Shown: one piece after another, positions 1 to 7,260 of the stretch
Numbering within the stretch: position 1 is the stretch's first letter
Layout: the number at the start of each line of letters is the position of its first letter
Assembly: GCA_041659585.1 (NCBI GenBank)
Contig: JBAZXY010000025.1
Coordinates: 1-14,932, forward strand
Reading direction: 5' to 3'
DNA: 14,932 nt
Source: UBA8518 sp041659585
GTDB taxonomy: Bacteria; Patescibacteriota; Minisyncoccia; Moranbacterales; UBA2206
Translations under genes and position numbers: made by a program
The notes under the pieces: model-generated
The model's input: only the letters and a program-made list of their open reading frames with translations
Told to the model about the DNA's origin: nothing
Databases searched by the model: none

Positions 1-539
1 CACAAAAAAGCCAACGACATGTTGAAAAGTATTTTAGATATTTCAGGTATACTATTAATCAATTCAGTTTTGTGAGCATTTTCTACATATTTTTTAGCCT
101 CTAGTGATTTCAAAGGTGGAACTCCATGTTTTATCTCCATTTTAGAAAACATCTCAGCTATATCATTGCTGAACTTCTCAACTGAATCCTTGTGACGAAG
201 CGTTCTTTGCAACATGGCCGCAACAAAAACGCAAAGCATTATATGTTCTTCTTCGGATAGCGGGAGTCTCTTTGATATTTTTTCCCTAAAAATTGTAGCG
301 TATGTCCCCTCAATGTCTTGAAGTGTTTTTTCAATAGTATAATCCTTGCCTTTGCCCGGAATGGAAATAGTGTAAAGGTCATTGCTAAGCAGAACATTTT
401 TCACTTTATCCCTTCTTTTTCTTTTGCCATCCCTATCGATAATCCACACGAAATAGTCCTTTGAGAAAAATGACAACGGATCGGCGAATTCCCTTAAATA
501 GCATTGGGGAACATAATGTTGCTTAGTAGGCTTATTCAT
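1..539 (-). CDS. DUF4238-family protein, partial (N-terminal part; runs off left edge)
   Basis: An open frame of 179 codons on the minus strand starts at the ATG at 539-537 and runs without a stop off the left edge, so the C-terminus is missing. The N-terminus reads MNKPTKQHYVPQCYLREFAD, which matches the hallmark start of DUF4238 proteins (K-x-QHYVPxxYLRxFA). The function of that family is not established; members are often scattered in accessory and mobile regions. No signal peptide or membrane segment is visible in the part present. The gene is divergent from the LexA-methyltransferase operon and shares its 124-bp upstream region, so the two could be co-regulated. No Shine-Dalgarno site precedes the start. 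The family call is from recognition of the N-terminal motif; any defence role is inference from the neighbours. Confidence 0.72.
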   Translation of the reverse strand, partial: MNKPTKQHYVPQCYLREFADPLSFFSKDYFVWIIDRDGKRKRRDKVKNVLLSNDLYTISIPGKGKDYTIEKTLQDIEGTYATIFREKISKRLPLSEEEHIMLCVFVAAMLQRTLRHKDSVEKFSNDIAEMFSKMEIKHGVPPLKSLEAKKYVENAHKTELINSIPEISKILFNMSLAFL

Positions 540-590
540 GGATTTTTATTGCTTCATAAAATTCATCGCTTTACTTGTCCACAGTCTGGC

Positions 591-646
591 GCACTTCCAT
601 TTTCGTAAGATTTTCGGTATAATAGAAATGTAGCACTTACCACTTA
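591..646 (+). promoter_or_regulatory. Candidate promoter of the LexA-methyltransferase operon
   Basis: A perfect -10 box, TATAAT, lies at 618-623, with a weak -35 candidate TTCCAT at 595-600 and a 17-bp spacer. The start would be near 630, leaving a leader of about 34 nt without a Shine-Dalgarno site before the ATG at 664. The element is flanked by imperfect direct repeats GCACTTCCA (591-599) and GCACTTACCA (633-642), about 42 bp or four helical turns apart, with a further CCACTTA just after. These could be operator half-sites, but no LexA box of the Escherichia coli (CTGT-N8-ACAG) or Bacillus (CGAAC-N4-GTTCG) type is present. The promoter is likely; the operator is a guess. Confidence 0.45.
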
Positions 647-663
647 AAAAATCAATCAATTTC

Positions 664-2352
664 ATGCCTTATCCAATAACAAAAAGACAAAAAGAAGTTC
701 TCGAGTTTATTAAGTCCTTTATTACCAGTAAGGGCTATTCCCCAACACTTGAAGAAATAAGAAAAAAATTACACCTATCAGCAGTATCCACAGTCCATCA
801 GCATATAAACGCCCTTATTGATAAGGGTTACATCAAAAAATTTGATAATTTAGCTCGAGCCATCGAGATCAATGTCCAATCTAAAGAAATCGGAAACTTT
901 ATAGAGCTTCCTCTACTAGGAACAATTGCGGCTGGAGAGCCCATAGAGGCTATTGAAATACCTGAGACGGTTTCTGTTCCAAGGGAGCTAACTTCAAGGC
1001 AAGGCAAACACTACGCCCTGAGGGTCCAAGGAGATAGCATGCAAGACGCTGGAATTTTTGATAGTGATACTGTGATTATTCGAGAACAGCCCTTGGTTGA
1101 TAATGGCGAGATTGGCGTAGCAATCATAAACGGAAACGAAGCAACGCTTAAGAGAATTTACGTAGAAAAAAACAGAGTAAGGCTTCAACCTGCCAACGAA
1201 AGCTACAAGCCAATATTTACTAAAAATGTCGAGATTAGGGGCAAAGTAACTGGAGTGCTACGAAATAGGTTCGATATTCTAGCAAAGCCCGCGCAACTTC
1301 CGTTGTTCATGTACCCACAAAAGAATGAACAGCAACTATTTCAGATACACAATCGTCGCTTCCTAGGAAACAAAACTAAACTACTAGGTTTTATCGGCGA
1401 CATCGTGGCAGATAAATGTCGCGGCTATTATAGCTTTTGTGATATTTTCGCTGGCACAGGAGTGGTTGGCCACTATTTTAACCGACCAGAAACTAAAATT
1501 ATTTCCAATGACATCTTGGATAGTACAGTCACCTCGCTTAAATGTTGGATGAATACTAAGGTTTACAATAGAGAAAAAATAGCAGACATCATCCATGACT
1601 TAAATAACCTTCAGCCAAAAAAAGAAAACTACGTGTCGGAAATATTTGGCGGATCTTATTTTACCAAAGAGAATGCAAGAAAAATTGGAGCCGTCCGAGA
1701 AGAAATAGAAAAACTTGATTACAACAAAAAAATTACTCGGGAAGAAAAGAGCATTTTATTAACCGCACTCGTTTATGCCATTGATAAAGTAGCCAATACG
1801 GTGGGTCATTACGAAACTTACAGGAAGAAGCTTGATACCATTCAAAGTCTGAGACTCTTAGTGCCAGATATCGATACAAAAAATAATTCGAACAATGAGA
1901 TTTATCAAAAGGACGCAAATCAGTTGGTCAGAGAAATTACTTGCGATGTGCTCTATATTGATCCGCCTTATAATTCAAGACAATATGGTGATTCCTATCA
2001 CTTGCTTGAAAACATAGTCACATGGAAGAAGCCCGAGGTCGAAGGAGTTGGCAAAAAAATGATTGACAGAAAACACATAAAAAGCCGATACTGTCTAAAA
2101 GAGGCTGTGTGTGCTTTTGAAGATTTAATTCAAAATGCAAAGACTAAACACATTCTAGTCTCTTATAATAATACCGGAGAGAAAATGAACGACCGATCCA
2201 ATGCCAAAATTCCAGATCATAGAATTCTTGAGATTTTAAGAAACCGAGGCGAAGTTGATGTTTTTGAGCGTGAATATAAAGCTTTCACTACAGGCAAGAG
2301 CGACGCCCAGGGACATACTGAGCGAGTATTTTATTGTAAAGTAACTAAATAA
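664..2352 (+). CDS. LexA repressor fused to D12-class DNA adenine methyltransferase
   Basis: Two complete proteins lie in one frame. Residues 1-70 are a LexA winged-helix DNA-binding domain (ITKRQKEVLEFI, then YSPTLEEI and STVHQHINALIDKGYI). Residues about 80-205 are the LexA S24 self-cleavage domain, with the Ala90-Gly91 cleavage site in GTIAAGEP, the nucleophile Ser125 in GDSM and the general base Lys163 in ATLKRI. Spacings match E. coli LexA closely (35 and 38 residues, against 35 and 37). After a short linker containing QLPLF (211-215), residues 229-562 form an N6-adenine methyltransferase: NRRFLGNKTKLL, the SAM motif FAGTG (262-266) and the catalytic DPPY (433-436) followed by NSRQYGDSYHLLENI, typical of the M.FokI/M.NlaIII type of D12 enzyme. 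It heads an operon with a restriction enzyme 5 nt downstream. Expected role: represses its own operon, is cleaved upon RecA activation, and methylates one strand of the site. The domain calls are firm; the regulation is inferred. Confidence 0.9.
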   Translation: MPYPITKRQKEVLEFIKSFITSKGYSPTLEEIRKKLHLSAVSTVHQHINALIDKGYIKKFDNLARAIEINVQSKEIGNFIELPLLGTIAAGEPIEAIEIPETVSVPRELTSRQGKHYALRVQGDSMQDAGIFDSDTVIIREQPLVDNGEIGVAIINGNEATLKRIYVEKNRVRLQPANESYKPIFTKNVEIRGKVTGVLRNRFDILAKPAQLPLFMYPQKNEQQLFQIHNRRFLGNKTKLLGFIGDIVADKCRGYYSFCDIFAGTGVVGHYFNRPETKIISNDILDSTVTSLKCWMNTKVYNREKIADIIHDLNNLQPKKENYVSEIFGGSYFTKENARKIGAVREEIEKLDYNKKITREEKSILLTALVYAIDKVANTVGHYETYRKKLDTIQSLRLLVPDIDTKNNSNNEIYQKDANQLVREITCDVLYIDPPYNSRQYGDSYHLLENIVTWKKPEVEGVGKKMIDRKHIKSRYCLKEAVCAFEDLIQNAKTKHILVSYNNTGEKMNDRSNAKIPDHRILEILRNRGEVDVFEREYKAFTTGKSDAQGHTERVFYCKVTK

Positions 2353-2357
2353 ACTAT

Positions 2358-4304
2358 ATGCAATATTTTCAATGGACAATTGGTTCGACCACGGTTCGCA
2401 ATCCAGATAGATTGCGCGAAGGCTTACAAATTTTGAATGACCATTTTAACGGTCAAGAATGGAACACTGAGCAGCAAGAAAAGTTTTTTGATCTGCTCAG
2501 AGAGCATGAAGTGTATGAAATGGATGATGACAATTACAGTCGGATGACAAGTGCTCGAAAACAAGAGCACGCAAGAAAATGGATATCCACCCTAAATCAG
2601 CTTGGGTTTTGTTTTGCCTATGAATCATCTGGAAAACCAGTTTTCATTGCTCCTGCTGGCAAAGCACTCCTTGAAAATCCAGACATTGAGGACGAAGTGT
2701 TCTTGAGACAATTACTTAAATATCAAAAACCATGTGCCCTTCCAAAACAAAATGGAGCCGCCTTTGAAAATGTCTCCGTGTTGCCATTTGTGGCAAGCCT
2801 TAAAATGACACATGAGTTAGCCGGACTTTCCAAAGAAGAAATAAGTATATTCTTAAACACAACTATCCGAATGAAAGATGTGGAAGAAATTATCCAACAA
2901 ATAAAAAAATACCGAATTCAGCGTAATGCCATTGAGGGTAGAGTGAAGAAAAAAGAATTCTATGTAAAAACCCAGGTAGCTCGCCTTGAAGAAGTTTTTT
3001 CCGATGAAATAGCTGAGAGGATAATTTTAATGAAAGAACTTTTGAAGGAATATAAGAATGACAGTTCTGTTATTTTATCCAGCGTAGGAAAAAACTTACT
3101 GGCGGAAATAACGAAAGGCGGAAAAGGATCAAATACCGTTAAAGCTCAAAAAGCGCAGAAGAATCTAATGGCAGCCCTGAAAAATAAAAAAGGGTTGCCT
3201 TCTCTTAAGAAAATACTTCTTGATTACTATCTCCCCCTTAAGATGGCTACCCTGAAAGATTACGCCGATTTAACTGCCAGATACTTGAGAAAAAGCGGAT
3301 TATTTTCCGTAAGCAGGGACAAGCTTATTACAATCACCGAAAAAGCTGACTTGATTAACTCAATCTTAAAGCAAAAATGGGAGCTTATAGATAATGATAA
3401 ATATCTAGACTATCTGTGGAGCGCCTCCTTGCCTGTATTGCCAAGTGATAAAGCTGACTATCTTAAAGACCACCTCGTCGTCATTAAAGCAAAGGAAAAA
3501 ATATTGTTTGATAAAGTGGGAGCAAGAGAATCCATGGAACTGGTTGGAGGTAAATTAGCTCCAGCAAAAGACATTCTCGGACTCAAACAGCAGAGTAGGG
3601 TCATCGAAACGAATCTACTCAGATTAAAAGAGATTGATTTTTCCTATGCTCAAAGCGAGGAAAAGCAAATTGAAGACATTATCAATTTCTATGATCTCAT
3701 TCTTAATCGAGAAATTCTTGGAGGTGAAGCTTACTACCCAGCATACCTTGAATGGAACACTTGGCGAGTATTTTTAGCCATAGACACCCTCACTAATAAA
3801 CCTTATGAGGCAAGAAACTTCAAACTTGATGACGAACTACAACCAGTCAATCATGCTGCTGGTAATCAGCCGGATATGGTTTTTGAATATAATGATTTCG
3901 TTCTTGTCACTGAAGTGACATTGAGCGTTAGGGCAAATCAATGGAGTAGCGAGTCAGAGCCAGTACCACGCCATGTTGCCAAGATCCAATCTAAGTTCAA
4001 GGATCAAAAGGATGTTTTTGGTATTTTTGTTGCTCCAAGCATTGATACTAACTCCATACTATCATTTTTTAATAATAGACAATACGCTGTAGAGAACGAT
4101 GCTATTATCGAAATGACAATTATCCCATTAACTATTGAACAAATAAAATGGCTACTAGATGTTTTCAAAAATAAACGCTTCTCAACTCAAGATATGAAGC
4201 GAATGTTTGAATCGATCAAGTCTGAAATAGCCGTATCAGAAAACGCCCTGGACTGGGGCAAAAAAATTCCAATAATTATGAATGAATGGGCAGAACAATT
4301 ATGA
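2358..4304 (+). CDS. AlwI-family type II restriction endonuclease
   Basis: This 648-aa protein is predicted to cut DNA at a short asymmetric site outside the recognition sequence. The N-terminus has the AlwI-family signature WTIGSTTVRNPDRLREGL (6-23). The C-terminal third has the catalytic region: EWNTWRVFLAID (465-476), then NQPDMVFEYNDFVLVTEVTL (503-522), where PD (505-506) and E519-V520-T521 fit the PD-(D/E)xK fold variant of the AlwI/PleI/MlyI group, followed by a Q-W-S-S-E-S-E-P-V-P-R-H block (528-539). The middle is helical and probably holds the recognition domain. The start lies 5 nt after the LexA-methyltransferase stop, and the stop overlaps the next methyltransferase start as ATGA (4301-4304), so translation is probably coupled. 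AlwI itself recognises GGATC; the specificity of this homologue cannot be read from sequence. The family call rests on motif recognition, without a database search. Confidence 0.8.
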   Translation: MQYFQWTIGSTTVRNPDRLREGLQILNDHFNGQEWNTEQQEKFFDLLREHEVYEMDDDNYSRMTSARKQEHARKWISTLNQLGFCFAYESSGKPVFIAPAGKALLENPDIEDEVFLRQLLKYQKPCALPKQNGAAFENVSVLPFVASLKMTHELAGLSKEEISIFLNTTIRMKDVEEIIQQIKKYRIQRNAIEGRVKKKEFYVKTQVARLEEVFSDEIAERIILMKELLKEYKNDSSVILSSVGKNLLAEITKGGKGSNTVKAQKAQKNLMAALKNKKGLPSLKKILLDYYLPLKMATLKDYADLTARYLRKSGLFSVSRDKLITITEKADLINSILKQKWELIDNDKYLDYLWSASLPVLPSDKADYLKDHLVVIKAKEKILFDKVGARESMELVGGKLAPAKDILGLKQQSRVIETNLLRLKEIDFSYAQSEEKQIEDIINFYDLILNREILGGEAYYPAYLEWNTWRVFLAIDTLTNKPYEARNFKLDDELQPVNHAAGNQPDMVFEYNDFVLVTEVTLSVRANQWSSESEPVPRHVAKIQSKFKDQKDVFGIFVAPSIDTNSILSFFNNRQYAVENDAIIEMTIIPLTIEQIKWLLDVFKNKRFSTQDMKRMFESIKSEIAVSENALDWGKKIPIIMNEWAEQL

Positions 4305-5080
4305 AAATAAAAATGAATACAATTTATAAAGGCGACTGTCGACAAATATTAAAAAAAGAAATACCTGACGAAAGTGTTGATTTAATTTTTGCTGATCCTC
4401 CATATAACCTTTCCGGCAATGGTCTCAAATGGCAAAACAAGGGTATGGGCGGTGACTGGTTTATGGTCAACGAAAAGTGGGATCAGATGACCGATGTTGA
4501 ATATTTGAAATTCACTACTGAGTGGATTGAGGCATGCAAAAAATCTCTGAAACCTAATGGCAGCATTTATATCTCATGTACATATCACAATATTGGAGAG
4601 TTGATGATGACTCTTAAGGCGCTTGGCTTTATTCCTAGAAATATTATTACATGGCACAAAAATAATGCTATGCCCAGCATGACTAGACGTACATTTACTC
4701 ATTCGTGCGAGTATATACTCTTCTTCTCGAAAGGCAAGAAATGGACTTTCAACTATACTGATATCAAGAAAATGAATCCTGATAAAGCCAAGGATGGTTC
4801 TGAAAAACAAATGCGTGACCTTTGGATAATGCCAGTGTGCCAAGGAAAGGAACGCGTAAAAGATGAAACCGGACGATCCGCACACCCCACACAGAAGCCA
4901 GAAGGCCTCCTTGAAAGAATAATCATCGCTAGCAGCAATAAAGGTGAAATTGTCCTAGATCCATTCCTTGGTAGCGCCACAACTGCCGTAGTTGCAAAAA
5001 GACTTGGCAGGAAGTGGATTGGAATTGAAAAGGATGATAGCTATATAAAGATTGCCAAAAAGCGCCTAGGCAATGATTAG
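4301..5080 (+). CDS. Beta-class N6-adenine DNA methyltransferase (DpnA/MboII type)
   Basis: A 259-aa methyltransferase of the N6_N4_Mtase family (PF01555) is encoded. Motif order is IV first, as in the beta class: the catalytic ADPPYNL (31-37, with DPPY at 32-35), then the central target-recognition stretch, then HPTQKP (195-200) and the SAM-binding DPFLGSATT (220-228) followed by AKRLGRKWIGIE. The body, with YHNIGELMMTLKALGF, ITWHKNNA, RTFTHSCEYILF, LLERIIIAS, strongly resembles DpnA (M.DpnII-2) and M.MboII-like adenine methylases. I chose the ATG at 4301 because it overlaps the endonuclease stop as ATGA; an upstream in-frame ATG at 4286 would add only five residues. As the second adenine methylase of the operon it would protect the strand not modified by the LexA-fused enzyme. 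Confidence 0.9.
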   Translation: MKIKMNTIYKGDCRQILKKEIPDESVDLIFADPPYNLSGNGLKWQNKGMGGDWFMVNEKWDQMTDVEYLKFTTEWIEACKKSLKPNGSIYISCTYHNIGELMMTLKALGFIPRNIITWHKNNAMPSMTRRTFTHSCEYILFFSKGKKWTFNYTDIKKMNPDKAKDGSEKQMRDLWIMPVCQGKERVKDETGRSAHPTQKPEGLLERIIIASSNKGEIVLDPFLGSATTAVVAKRLGRKWIGIEKDDSYIKIAKKRLGND

Positions 5081-6837
5081 TTATTCAGTTTCTCCGCAAG
5101 TTTATCCTGCTCGTTAGCCAACGCACTATCGCTGTTTATTAATCCTTGCTCCTCCGCAGTCAACCACTGATTAGATTCCATTCTGAAAATGATCCTTTTT
5201 ATATTTTCAGTCCTAGTAGAAATTATCTTGATTATGCGGTCGATATTTTTTTTGTTTTCTTTGTAATAAATATCGTATTTTTTCAAATCTTCCCATCCTG
5301 GCTTAATCTTTTTTAATGTTGCCAGCGTATCTTTCCATGAGTTTATATCTGACTGCTTATAATTTGGTGGCACATATCCAGCAAAGTGCTGGACAACAAT
5401 CTGTGTTGGACATCCATTCAGTTCTCCTCTTACAGTTGCAACTCCAATCTCCTGGTAATCCTTATTCAAAAGAAACTTTTTAAAGTCTGGAAATTCAAAT
5501 TGATTTTCAATAAGTTCATTATCCTCGTAATATCCTTGGTTATGAATTTCACCTGACAAATAATTAGAGTAATTTGCGTCCTTCATAGCCTTTTGCATAT
5601 CATAGCCACTTTTAATAGCTTCATAGGAAAGGTCATTATATTTTAATATGGCATCACCCCTTAGTTTCGCTGACTGTTCAAGTTTAGATTGATATTTTAA
5701 TGGTTTCAATCCTGTCTCACTTCTTTTTTCATTTAGCAACTCTACATATTTTTCCACATCCAAATTTATTGCCGAGTTTTCATTCAAGTCGTTAGAGGCA
5801 TCATGCCAACTCCTATCAAACTCGCCAATTTGTTTTGCCATTGGTAAAACATGGTCAATGTCCTTGTAATCAACAAATCCAAGTTCGAATCTAGAATCAC
5901 CACTGCCTTTGCGATTGTCTCCCATGACAAATACTTTTCCCTCTGGAACCGTTAACTGTTTACATTCAGGTAAAAACTGACCACCAAATGTAGATCTGGG
6001 CTGTGCGATATACTGCTCCTTTTGAGGAACTCCGTTGAGATAAAAAATGCCATCGCGAATTTCAATGACATCGCCCTGCAAAGCAACTGCTCGCTTAACG
6101 AAACCTGATCCTGCCTCACCCTTTCTCTCAACTATTTCTTTCGTTTTTTCATTGGAAAAAGTCACAATGTCGCCATGGCCAATTTCATAAGAAAAAAGTT
6201 TTGTTCCTAACAAATCAAAGCCGGCAGGATAAGCCATCATTCCAGGACTAGCAACAATTTGTTTGGCTAACTCTTTTGGATCCTTGCCCTCGCCCTTTGG
6301 AAAAGTAGGATACATCGACCCAGTCCCTGATACGCCCATAGGCATAACAATTAAACTAGTTTTTGTCCCAACAAAAAAGCCAGCTCCGGTATAACCGACT
6401 GCCCACAGCGGCAAAATTATAAATAAGGTAATAGAAAAAAATACTAGCTTAAGAATAAAAAATTTAACCCTGAACTCTTTCCAATACAGCTTGAGACCTA
6501 AAACTTTAATCTTCACATAAAGATCTGCCGGTTGTAAGATATTCCAAAACAAAAATAATGGCAAAATAGCAAGAAGAAAAAAGACTTTTATGCTAGCGAG
6601 GACAGTGCTCTTTTTCTTGATGCTTTCTCTATTAACCCAATATGTAATTGCGATCAATCCGATTCCAAATGAAGCCACTCCCAACGCAACAAAAAAAATT
6701 AGAGCCAAAATATAATCGCTCGAAATCTGTATGGCTGTTTTGTCCTTGATCAAGACAAAAACGCCAAAAAATGCTAGCACACAAAGAAACCAAGTAAGGA
6801 AAGCTGATTTTGCTAATAGTGAAAATTTATTTTTCAT
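5077..6837 (-). CDS. Signal peptidase I fused to a CAP/SCP-like domain
   Basis: A 586-aa membrane protein. Residues 12-165 hold four to five hydrophobic segments (about 12-30, 42-66, 81-101, 126-165), more than a usual signal peptidase. The S26 peptidase follows: SGTGSMYPTF with nucleophile Ser174, GFVKRAVALQGD with general base Lys248, and the conserved GDNRKGSGDSR (306-316). From about 358 there is a CAP/SCP-like (YkwD-type) domain: LDVEKYVELLNEKRSETGL, then GEIHNQG (429-435) and QHFAGYV (483-489). A charged helical tail (about 500-586) ends the protein. It should cut signal peptides from exported proteins at the outer face of the membrane; the CAP part would lie outside. The start overlaps the upstream small membrane gene by 11 bp, so they form an operon. 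The stop overlaps that of the convergent methyltransferase by 4 bp. The peptidase call is firm; the CAP call is good but degenerate. Confidence 0.85.
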   Translation of the reverse strand: MKNKFSLLAKSAFLTWFLCVLAFFGVFVLIKDKTAIQISSDYILALIFFVALGVASFGIGLIAITYWVNRESIKKKSTVLASIKVFFLLAILPLFLFWNILQPADLYVKIKVLGLKLYWKEFRVKFFILKLVFFSITLFIILPLWAVGYTGAGFFVGTKTSLIVMPMGVSGTGSMYPTFPKGEGKDPKELAKQIVASPGMMAYPAGFDLLGTKLFSYEIGHGDIVTFSNEKTKEIVERKGEAGSGFVKRAVALQGDVIEIRDGIFYLNGVPQKEQYIAQPRSTFGGQFLPECKQLTVPEGKVFVMGDNRKGSGDSRFELGFVDYKDIDHVLPMAKQIGEFDRSWHDASNDLNENSAINLDVEKYVELLNEKRSETGLKPLKYQSKLEQSAKLRGDAILKYNDLSYEAIKSGYDMQKAMKDANYSNYLSGEIHNQGYYEDNELIENQFEFPDFKKFLLNKDYQEIGVATVRGELNGCPTQIVVQHFAGYVPPNYKQSDINSWKDTLATLKKIKPGWEDLKKYDIYYKENKKNIDRIIKIISTRTENIKRIIFRMESNQWLTAEEQGLINSDSALANEQDKLAEKLNN

Positions 6838-7093
6838 TATTATTTAATAGCTCAGTTAATCCTCGTGCGGAATAAAAACTCACTATTATTAATAACAAAT
6901 ACATACAGCCCATTAACCACTTACCTGATAATATACTAGCTCCACCCATTGCGAAAAAAACAAAAGGTAAGACGATAATCAACACAAACCCCAAAATAGC
7001 CAAGACAAATTCTATTAAGCCTTTGAATGTTTGAACTAAAAAAATATCTACTTCTGATAATGGTTTATTCTTGTGATTCCTGGTGTTTTCCAT
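6827..7093 (-). CDS. Small membrane protein of unknown function
   Basis: This encodes 88 residues with a charged N-terminus (MENTRNHKNKPLSEVDIF), a possible amphipathic helix, and two to three hydrophobic stretches (about 24-50 and 58-75). No family is recognised. It overlaps the signal peptidase-CAP gene by 11 bp and is the first gene of that minus-strand operon, so it may help assemble or regulate the peptidase; that is inference. There is no Shine-Dalgarno site: the start codon directly follows a 9-bp hairpin and a T-run (7101-7121 read on the minus strand), so initiation may depend on that upstream structure opening. Confidence 0.7.
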   Translation of the reverse strand: MENTRNHKNKPLSEVDIFLVQTFKGLIEFVLAILGFVLIIVLPFVFFAMGGASILSGKWLMGCMYLLLIIVSFYSARGLTELLNNNEK

Positions 7094-7096
7094 AAT

Positions 7097-7260
7097 AAAA
7101 ACGACTTAACAATTAAGTCGTCAGGAAGTTTCCGCTTGAGTGGACGACCCGACGGGTACCACACTTAAGAAGACACCGAAATGCTCCAATCATGTGCATC
7201 GAGCCGCCCGCTAAAGGGCGTGATTGGAGCTAAAAAACCGAAATGGTATTTCGGGCAGTC
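7097..7260 (-). ncRNA. Candidate structured leader RNA / attenuator of the signal peptidase operon
   Basis: Read on the minus strand, this block holds four strong helices in order: (1) CCGAAAT/ATTTCGG (7254-7248 with 7244-7238) followed by six T (7237-7232), a terminator shape; (2) a perfect 10-bp stem 7230-7221 with 7192-7183 that caps a CGCCC/GGGCG hairpin (7220-7216 with 7209-7205) and has a 12-nt one-sided internal loop (7204-7193); (3) an 8-bp stem 7169-7162 with 7142-7135 that encloses TGGTACC and an ACCC/GGGT hairpin; (4) ACGACTTAA/TTAAGTCGT (7121-7113 with 7109-7101) followed by TTTTATT, which ends almost at the gene's ATG. Competing pairings exist: a second ATTTCGG (7182-7176) could replace the 3' arm of helix 1, and GTCGTC inside helix 3 can pair with GACGAC at the 5' arm of helix 4. 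This is the pattern of a switchable leader. No known RNA family could be assigned with confidence. Confidence 0.45.

Noticed and set aside
541..663. A classical LexA box upstream of the LexA fusion
   Set aside because: Neither CTGT-N8-ACAG nor CGAAC-N4-GTTCG is present; only weak direct repeats are seen, so no operator is annotated.
4286..4300. Upstream ATG for the second methyltransferase
   Set aside because: The ATG at 4301 makes the ATGA stop-start overlap with the nuclease gene and fits the usual N-terminus of the family.
4574..4980. Minus-strand ORFs opposite the beta-class methyltransferase
   Set aside because: They are antisense shadows of a strongly conserved methyltransferase, with no family-like sequence.
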